7,705 nucleotides of DNA, taken from Methylomonas sp. (GTDB lineage: Bacteria; Pseudomonadota; Gammaproteobacteria; Methylococcales; Methylomonadaceae). Positions within the stretch are counted from its first letter, which is position 1; each line of letters begins with the position of its first letter. The notes under the pieces were generated by a model, which was given only the letters and a program-made list of their open reading frames with translations, ran no database searches and was not told the origin of the DNA. The stretch lies in NCBI GenBank assembly GCA_028688235.1, contig JAQTYP010000150.1, positions 1 through 7,705 of the forward strand, given 5' to 3'. Both the position numbers and the translations under genes were made by a program. Below, piece after piece: positions 1-4,765 of this stretch.

Positions 1-1376
1 TGGCTCAAGCCTTGATCTTGCAAGGGGAGATCGAGTCTGCCGAAAGCCAGTGGCGTAAAATTCTGGAGATCAACCCTAGAAACATGGCCGCCATTGCGCC
101 TCTGGTCGAACAATTGCTGAAACGCGGAGACCATGTGGGTGCTGAGATCATCGTTGCCGATGTCACGCAGTCGGATGTCACGACGACCGCTCCCTTGGAG
201 TTGTTGATACAGATCAGGGCGGCCAGAAAGGATTGGCGGGGGGCGATTTTGGCATTGAATCGTCTCGAGGACATGCCTAATGCCACGCCGGTCGCAACAT
301 TTTGGTCGGGATTTCTCGCCGCCAAGCAGGGGCGAAGTCAAGATGCTATTGGTCATTTTCAACATGCGCTGGCAATCCAGCCGGATTACAGGCAAGCATT
401 GGAAGGCTTGAGTCGCATTTATCAAACCGGCGGACACAACGCTGAATGGATTGCTTATCTGACGGCCTATACCAAGCAAAATCCGGATTCGGTCATCGGC
501 CTGGAATTTTTGGCTTCAGCGCATGTGGGCGAGAAAAATTGGCGGGCTGCAGAAAATTGCCTGTTGCGGGCCGGTGCAATTCAGCCCGCCAACACAGAAC
601 TCATGCTTAAGCGCCTGGATGTTGTCGAGCGCCAAGACTCGGCGCGGGCAGAATCACAATTGACCGAATGGATTAAAAATCAACCGGATGAATTCAAATT
701 CAAGATGCGATTGGCGGACTTTTACGCTACGCGCAAGCGTTACTCCGAGGCCGAATCCTTGCTGAGAGTCATGGTAAATCAAGATTCGACTGCCAAGCAA
801 ACGTCGGCGGTAAAGCTCAAGTTGGCCGAATTGGCATTGCTTAGGCGCGATATGGCAGCGGCGAACGCCTATTTGGATGAGATTTTCGGTCAACAGCCCG
901 ATCATCTCCAGGCCTTGAGGCTTGCCGCCCAGCTTTATGTCATGCAGAACGATATCGACAAAGCCATAGAGGCGTACAAAAGGGTGTTGAAAAGAACACC
1001 ATTAAACGACGAGGCCGCCAACAATCTGGCTGATTTGCTCGCCACCTATCGCGCCGACGACAAGGATAGCATGGCTAAAGCAACGACCTTGGTCGAGCGC
1101 TTCGAGGATGCGCGGCATCCAGCGCTTTTAGACACCTACGGTTGGGTGCAGTTAAAAGCAGGGAATATTCAACAAGCGGTAATGGCTCTGCGGCGGGCCG
1201 AAGCCGGCGCGCCGAATGATCCCCGCATTCATTATCATTTGGCGGAAGCCTATAGCAAAACCGGCAACACCCAGGCCGCCATCGGCCAATTGCAGCGGTC
1301 GCTGGCCGATGGAAAAGGAGAGTTTTTAGAAATCCAAACGGCTAAGGCTTTGTTGCAACAATTGCAAAAGAATTAA
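1..1376 (+). CDS. TPR-repeat protein, PrsT-like paralog (5' end outside window)
   Basis: This is the C-terminal part (about 458 residues) of a tetratricopeptide-repeat protein, a helical scaffold that binds partner proteins. The frame is open from the first bases. A TTG at position 12 could be read as a start, but the codons before it (A-Q-A-L) align with LAQAY in the complete paralog at 4766-7174, so the gene continues to the left. Repeats of about 34 residues run throughout, with typical TPR spacing of A, G, Y and P (for example W-R-K-I-L-E-I-N-P). The last 120 residues match the end of the paralog closely: NDEAANNLA, a LVERF segment, LDTY-x-WV, then HYHL-x-EAY. It ends at TAA 1374-1376 and converges on the minus-strand gene that follows. 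By homology it should serve the exosortase/exopolysaccharide system, probably as an envelope lipoprotein, but its N-terminus is not visible. The TPR call is firm; the pathway is inferred from the paralog and neighbours. Confidence 0.85.
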   Translation, partial: AQALILQGEIESAESQWRKILEINPRNMAAIAPLVEQLLKRGDHVGAEIIVADVTQSDVTTTAPLELLIQIRAARKDWRGAILALNRLEDMPNATPVATFWSGFLAAKQGRSQDAIGHFQHALAIQPDYRQALEGLSRIYQTGGHNAEWIAYLTAYTKQNPDSVIGLEFLASAHVGEKNWRAAENCLLRAGAIQPANTELMLKRLDVVERQDSARAESQLTEWIKNQPDEFKFKMRLADFYATRKRYSEAESLLRVMVNQDSTAKQTSAVKLKLAELALLRRDMAAANAYLDEIFGQQPDHLQALRLAAQLYVMQNDIDKAIEAYKRVLKRTPLNDEAANNLADLLATYRADDKDSMAKATTLVERFEDARHPALLDTYGWVQLKAGNIQQAVMALRRAEAGAPNDPRIHYHLAEAYSKTGNTQAAIGQLQRSLADGKGEFLEIQTAKALLQQLQKN

Positions 1377-1403
1377 GGAATTAAATAACCTATGCAAGTA
1401 TTC

Positions 1404-1442
1404 GGTGCGGATTTATCCGCACAGTGCGAATGAATTCGCACC
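1404..1442. repeat. Two tandem near-identical 7-bp hairpins (REP-like)
   Basis: Two perfect stem-loops lie one base apart. The first is GTGCGGA / TCCGCAC (1405-1411 with 1416-1422, loop TTTA). The second is GTGCGAA / TTCGCAC (1424-1430 with 1435-1441, loop TGAA). The outer GGTGCG and CGCACC also pair, so the whole unit is an imperfect palindrome. It sits between the 3' ends of two convergent genes, where it could act as a bidirectional terminator or RNA-stabilising element. There is no clear T-tract, so a dispersed palindromic repeat of REP type is at least as likely. Confidence 0.6.
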
Positions 1443-1474
1443 ATTGTCGAGCTGATTTCTCACATATTCCTGAT

Positions 1475-1502
1475 GGATTGGTGTTACGAAACAAGCCAAT
1501 CC
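1475..1502. other. Long hairpin between convergent genes
   Basis: GGATTGG (1475-1481) pairs with CCAATCC (1496-1502). The stem continues inward as TGTT (1482-1485) with AACA (1490-1493), leaving a 4-base loop and a 2-base bulge. Neither strand shows a strong T-run after it. It lies 27 bases beyond the stop codon of the minus-strand secreted protein and could help end transcription from either side, or belong to the same palindromic element as 1404-1442. Confidence 0.45.
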
Positions 1503-1529
1503 AACGGCAAGGTTATCTTGAAAACTGCA

Positions 1530-2261
1530 TCATCCCTTAAGAGTATGGTCGCGGCGTCGAGCGGGGCCAATAAAAACAGCGGCCAGGGCGCCGGCCCACA
1601 GCCAGAACGCCGGCAGAATCGGCACGGCGGCGGAATCCGGTAATGAGGTGGAAACCAATCCTATGGTGCCTTTGGCTAGACCTTGCCAATCGCCGCCGAA
1701 ACTGCCGGCGAAGGGATTTGGGTAAGAATGGCTGGCTTCACTGGTGATGCTGGCGGCGAGATTCATGTTGCTATAAAGATAGGCTAGTGCGCCACCGATA
1801 TTGTTCAGCCTTAAATCAAAGGTGTCGGCGCCGTTAGCCGATCCATTCAAAAAGCCGAATTGGCTTACCTTCGCGGTCAGCAAGATGCCGTCATAATCGA
1901 CGCTGCTATCGCCATCGACGTCGACCGAGCCGGTGATGATGAGATCCGGTCCGTTCGCGATGCCGGAGACGAAGTTTCCGGCGCTATCCACCTGGAAACT
2001 GATGTTGACACCTTTGACGCCATCCTGAGTTGTTCCGAGTATTTCGGAAAGAATAAAAGGCTCGGCGGAGAATAAGCTGGAAGGAGAACCGGAAATGTCG
2101 AGGACTCCCGAACTGGCGTTGTAGCTTATCGTGCCGGAATCGCTGAATTCGACGACGGGAAAATCAGGCGTAAGGCCCAGCAAGCCGGCGTGCGACATCG
2201 GGGAGCATAGAGCCAATATCAGGCTCAAGGAATGGCGAACGCTTGATTGGGGTAATTTCAT
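1530..2261 (-). CDS. Secreted protein with VPxxPA-type exosortase sorting tail
   Basis: A 243-residue exported protein, the clearest exosortase substrate in the window. The start ATG (2259-2261) has a GGAG ribosome site (plus-strand CTCC, 2270-2273) eight bases upstream. A Sec signal peptide covers residues 1-25, with probable cleavage at SHA|G. The body (26-210) is rich in Gly, Ser, Asp and Asn, has no cysteine, and looks like a beta-rich surface domain that I cannot assign to a named family. An acidic stretch with Asp at 114, 116, 118, 122 and 124 resembles a calcium-binding loop. Residues 213-237 form the tripartite sorting signal: VPILPA, a hydrophobic helix with Trp 220 and Trp 222, then ARRR. 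In this system the protein is exported, anchored by the helix and cut near the motif. It is divergent from the exosortase gene and probably has its own promoter. The sorting-tail call is strong; the function of the body is unknown. Confidence 0.88.
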   Translation of the reverse strand: MKLPQSSVRHSLSLILALCSPMSHAGLLGLTPDFPVVEFSDSGTISYNASSGVLDISGSPSSLFSAEPFILSEILGTTQDGVKGVNISFQVDSAGNFVSGIANGPDLIITGSVDVDGDSSVDYDGILLTAKVSQFGFLNGSANGADTFDLRLNNIGGALAYLYSNMNLAASITSEASHSYPNPFAGSFGGDWQGLAKGTIGLVSTSLPDSAAVPILPAFWLWAGALAAVFIGPARRRDHTLKG

Positions 2262-2281
2262 GGTTTAGTCTCCGGTTTTTA

Positions 2282-2425
2282 TTATGCTTGGATGCGTTTG
2301 AACGACGGTAGCAGAGTAGTCAATGCCGCAGCCCCAAACCAAAATGCGGGCGGGATAGGCACGAATAAATCCACATCCTTTATGATCACTAACTTTGAAA
2401 ATGATCTAACGGCGTTTATATTGCA
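2282..2425 (-). pseudogene. Orphan VPxPA-CTERM sorting tail, remnant of a second substrate gene
   Basis: On the minus strand a short open frame ends at TAA (plus 2282-2284), only 20 bases upstream of the start codon of the intact substrate gene. Its last 29 residues read V-D-L-F, then VPIPPAFWFGAAALTTLLPS, then F-K-R-I-Q-A. That is motif, hydrophobic helix and basic end, the full layout of an exosortase sorting signal. The core VPI-x-PAFW is shared with the intact neighbour (VPILPAFW). The frame is closed upstream by a TGA (plus 2426-2428), there is no ATG, and no secreted body or signal peptide precedes it. The simplest reading is a deleted or decayed substrate gene of which only the 3' end survives. 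A short expressed peptide from a GTG at plus 2372-2374 is possible, since AAAGGA lies just upstream, but the spacing is too tight. Helix and motif together make chance unlikely. Confidence 0.7.
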
Positions 2426-2471
2426 TCAAAGTTGCGGTCGAGTCTAGTGTCCATCCTTTGGAAAATATCGT

Positions 2472-2502
2472 AAAAAGCACCAGGAAGCCCGATGGCTTCG
2501 TG
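2472..2502 (-). terminator. Possible intrinsic terminator, minus strand
   Basis: Read on the minus strand, CAC-GAAGCC, loop ATCG, then GGCTTC, a CTG bulge and GTG form a stem of 6 plus 3 pairs, followed by C and TTTTT (plus AAAAA, 2472-2476). This is the form of a Rho-independent terminator. No minus-strand gene now lies upstream of it, so it may mark the end of a lost gene or insulate the substrate gene from upstream transcription. Confidence 0.4.
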
Positions 2503-2652
2503 TCGTTGGGATACATTTTGTTCAGCTCAACCGTCCGAATATTGTGCCCACCATCTTGCCTGTTTCAAAACGCGGGAATAATCGTCTGATTCGCTAACAA
2601 TCGGAATCTATTTAAGGCGTTCAAAAGCATGAGCTTTACCTGCTATTGCGGC

Positions 2653-2677
2653 AAATCACTTATTTTTTAGGTGATTT
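2653..2677 (+). other. AT-rich hairpin in the exosortase upstream region
   Basis: AAATCAC (2653-2659) pairs perfectly with GTGATTT (2671-2677). The stem can extend by a T-G and a T-A pair, leaving a loop of A and six T. ATTTTT follows at 2683-2688. It could be a weak plus-strand terminator or a binding site. Its role is not determined. Confidence 0.3.
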
Positions 2678-3005
2678 CCCGTATTTTTGCTAATGAATAT
2701 TGGATTGGTTGTATGGTTTCTACTCGATAAGTTGCCCTTGCACATAGCAGGCCATCGAAAGGAAAGCGTTAATATTGAACGCGATTAAATCTAAAGAATT
2801 CATGGATTTGGCCTGGGTGAAATCCGGCTGCTCTATTCCGCTAGCTCCTCGACGGCATGCTGGTTGGAAGGTCGATGCGCATTTTTAACCTGCGATGGCA
2901 TAAGTATTGCTGTTTACTCGTCACCAAAGGTGTTTAGTGCTTCCTTCTTGCTGTAAAGACATAAGGTCGGGCGCTATTCCAGTAACGCAATCATCGAATA
3001 ACGAA

Positions 3006-4643
3006 ATGAACCAGTCTTCCATTGATTACGGCTCGTTGGCGCTTGCAGGCTCAACTCCGGCACAAAGTCACAGTAGCGAAAAGACCATACGCTGGCGATT
3101 TGCCGACACTACCTGGTTGATTTTGGCCGCAGCCTTAGCGCTGACGATTTGGGCTTACCATGGCGGATTAATCAATCTGGTGCATCGATGGGAAGTGGAG
3201 GAGGAATACAATCACGGCTATTTCCTGCCATTCATGACTCTGGTCTTCCTTTGGCAATTGGCCCCTGTCTTTTCCAAGCAGATGTTTCGCCCGACTTGGT
3301 TTGGATTGGCCGTTGCCGTCCTGGCGCTCATGCTATTAGTCGTCGGTGAGTTGAGCGCGATTTATTTGTTGATTCACTATTCGTTCATCTTGGTGCTGTT
3401 CGCGCTGTCTCTGGCGCTCGTGGGCTGGGCCGGGACTCGGATGACCTTCGCCCCCATTGGAATATTGGTGTTTGCGATTCCGATACCTTATTTTCTCGAA
3501 GCGACTATTACCGCCAAATTGCAATTGCTGTCGTCCAAACTGGGCGTCGATCTGATTCGATTCTGCAAGATTCCCGTGTTCAGAGAAGGCAATCTGATCG
3601 ACCTGGGCGTATTCAAGCTCGAGGTCATAGAGGCTTGCAGCGGGCTGACTTATCTATATCCCTTGTTGGGCTTCGGCGCTATTTGCGCCTACATGTATAA
3701 AACCGACCCCTGGAAGCGCGTCGTCGTCATCTTGTCTACGATTCCGATTGCCGTGCTGCTGAATAGCTTCCGCATCGGCATGATAGGCTTTCTGGTCAAA
3801 TACTTTGGCGGCGATCAGGCCAAGGGTTTCCTGCATGACTTCGAAGGTTTCGCGGTGTTCATGGTGTGTGTCGGGCTCTTGTTCATCGAAATCTGGGCCT
3901 TAACTTTCGTCGGAGCCAACCGCATCCCGTTTAATGGCGTATTTGGCTTGAAGTTCGAAGCGATGGCTGGCAGCGAGCAGGATGACATTAGGACCCGGCC
4001 CTTGTCCGGGCCGCTGCTTGCTTGTCTGGGCATGATTGCGGTAACCGCCTTATCGATATCAGCCATCGAAACGCGCAATGAAATTCTGCCCGCACGGACC
4101 ACGTTTTCACTATTCCCGACCTCGCTGGGTGCCTGGCGGGGTACTCCGTCGGTTCTGGAGTCAGAAGTATTAAAGACCTTGGAACTCACAGATTATTTGC
4201 TGATGGATTTCCAAGATGATCGCGGGCAACTCGTCAATTTTTACGTAGCCTATTACGAATCTCAACGCAAAGGCACGTCGCCGCATTCGCCAACCGTGTG
4301 TATGCCGGGCGGCGGTTGGCAAATCGTCGATATGACTCGACGAACTTTTGCCGCTAGACCGGGCGATGCGCCGTTCGAGTTTAACCGAGTGCTGATACGC
4401 AAAGGCAATGTCAGTCAATTGGTTTATTACTGGTTTCTGGAAAGGGGAAGGGTAGTCGCGGACGAATATCAAGCCAAATGGTATTTGTTTCGGGATGCAC
4501 TGTTGGAGAACAGAACCGACGGCGCCTTGGTCCGCGTGACTACCCCGGTGTTCGCCGGGGAGTCGGTCGAATCAGCCGATCGACGGATTGCAAACTTGCT
4601 GGTCACTGCGCTGCCGATATTGCCGGATTATGTTCCCAATTAG
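3006..4643 (+). CDS. xrtD: Exosortase with C-terminal EpsI domain, XrtD-type
   Basis: A 545-residue integral membrane cysteine protease/transpeptidase that cuts C-terminal sorting signals of exported proteins. Residues 36-300 form the multi-pass exosortase domain, with YNHGYFLPF at 68-76. The catalytic residues are all present: Cys 211 (EACSGL), Arg 256 (NSFRIG) and His 277 (LHDFEG). After another membrane segment (about 338-354), residues 366-530 form an EpsI-type domain with HSPTVCMPGGGW from His 427, as found fused to some exosortases. The EpsI fusion and the VPxxPA tails nearby point to XrtD, the VPLPA-CTERM enzyme; XrtA also carries EpsI, so the subclass is inferred. I chose ATG 3006. 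The frame is open back to TTG 2907, but those 33 extra residues are Cys-rich and do not resemble an exosortase N-terminus. Neither start has a good Shine-Dalgarno site. It is followed 122 bases later by the TPR lipoprotein gene on the same strand, possibly co-transcribed. Confidence 0.88.
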   Translation: MNQSSIDYGSLALAGSTPAQSHSSEKTIRWRFADTTWLILAAALALTIWAYHGGLINLVHRWEVEEEYNHGYFLPFMTLVFLWQLAPVFSKQMFRPTWFGLAVAVLALMLLVVGELSAIYLLIHYSFILVLFALSLALVGWAGTRMTFAPIGILVFAIPIPYFLEATITAKLQLLSSKLGVDLIRFCKIPVFREGNLIDLGVFKLEVIEACSGLTYLYPLLGFGAICAYMYKTDPWKRVVVILSTIPIAVLLNSFRIGMIGFLVKYFGGDQAKGFLHDFEGFAVFMVCVGLLFIEIWALTFVGANRIPFNGVFGLKFEAMAGSEQDDIRTRPLSGPLLACLGMIAVTALSISAIETRNEILPARTTFSLFPTSLGAWRGTPSVLESEVLKTLELTDYLLMDFQDDRGQLVNFYVAYYESQRKGTSPHSPTVCMPGGGWQIVDMTRRTFAARPGDAPFEFNRVLIRKGNVSQLVYYWFLERGRVVADEYQAKWYLFRDALLENRTDGALVRVTTPVFAGESVESADRRIANLLVTALPILPDYVPN

Positions 4644-4708
4644 GGAAAGCGCTTGCTTAGGAATAGCGAATGAGCCAGCGATAGGGCGAAGCATTTTTGA
4701 AAAGAGTG

Positions 4709-4733
4709 TTAACGGTATAAATTTTCCCGTTAA
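4709..4733 (+). promoter_or_regulatory. Inverted repeat around a TATAAA box upstream of the TPR lipoprotein gene
   Basis: TTAACGG (4709-4715) and CCGTTAA (4727-4733) are perfect 7-base inverted repeats 11 bases apart. TATAAA (4716-4721), a good -10 candidate, lies in the loop; a poor -35 candidate (TTTTTG, 4694-4699) is 16 bases before it. A repressor site over a promoter is one reading. The other is a weak terminator or attenuator between the exosortase and TPR genes, since GTTTTAA follows the stem. Sequence alone does not decide. Confidence 0.35.
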
Positions 4734-4752
4734 GTTTTAATCGAGTTTGAAA

Positions 4753-4757
4753 AAGGA
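4753..4757 (+). promoter_or_regulatory. Ribosome binding site fixing the GTG start of the TPR lipoprotein
   Basis: AAGGA lies eight bases before GTG 4766. The alternative in-frame ATG at 4802 would give a shorter, more classical lipoprotein signal, but has no Shine-Dalgarno sequence before it. The GTG start is therefore preferred. Confidence 0.65.
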
Positions 4758-4765
4758 ACAGTGTT

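Larger units (their letters stand above)
2429..3005. other. Gap of about 580 bases without a convincing gene
   Basis: Both strands were read. There are open stretches of about 45-60 codons (plus 2410-2589, no ATG; plus 2748-2888 with an ATG at 2802), but none has a good ribosome site or recognisable product. The gap holds the minus-strand terminator-like hairpin at 2472-2502, an AT-rich hairpin at 2653-2677, and a small dyad GCGTT / AACGC at 2766-2782 that might be an operator. Next to the orphan sorting tail, it may be the eroded site of one or more lost genes plus the promoter region of the exosortase gene. I could not place a convincing promoter. Confidence 0.5.

Noticed and set aside
12..14. 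TTG at position 12 as the start of the left-edge TPR gene
   Set aside because: The frame is open before it and aligns with the complete paralog, so the gene enters from outside the window.
2410..2589. Plus-strand open frame of about 60 codons
   Set aside because: It has no ATG and no ribosome site, and overlaps the orphan sorting tail and the minus-strand terminator. Its translation resembles nothing known to me.
2748..2888. Small plus-strand ORF with ATG 2802 (28 residues from the ATG)
   Set aside because: No ribosome site at the ATG, no recognisable motif, and a length expected by chance in such a gap.
2907..3005. N-terminal extension of the exosortase from TTG 2907
   Set aside because: The 33 extra residues are Cys-rich and unlike exosortase N-termini, and TTG 2907 has no ribosome site. 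ATG 3006 gives a more usual protein, though its own ribosome site is also poor.
2429..3005. Cyclic-di-GMP riboswitch or other known structured RNA upstream of the exosortase gene
   Set aside because: None of the conserved GEMM-type core sequences could be found; only simple hairpins are present.
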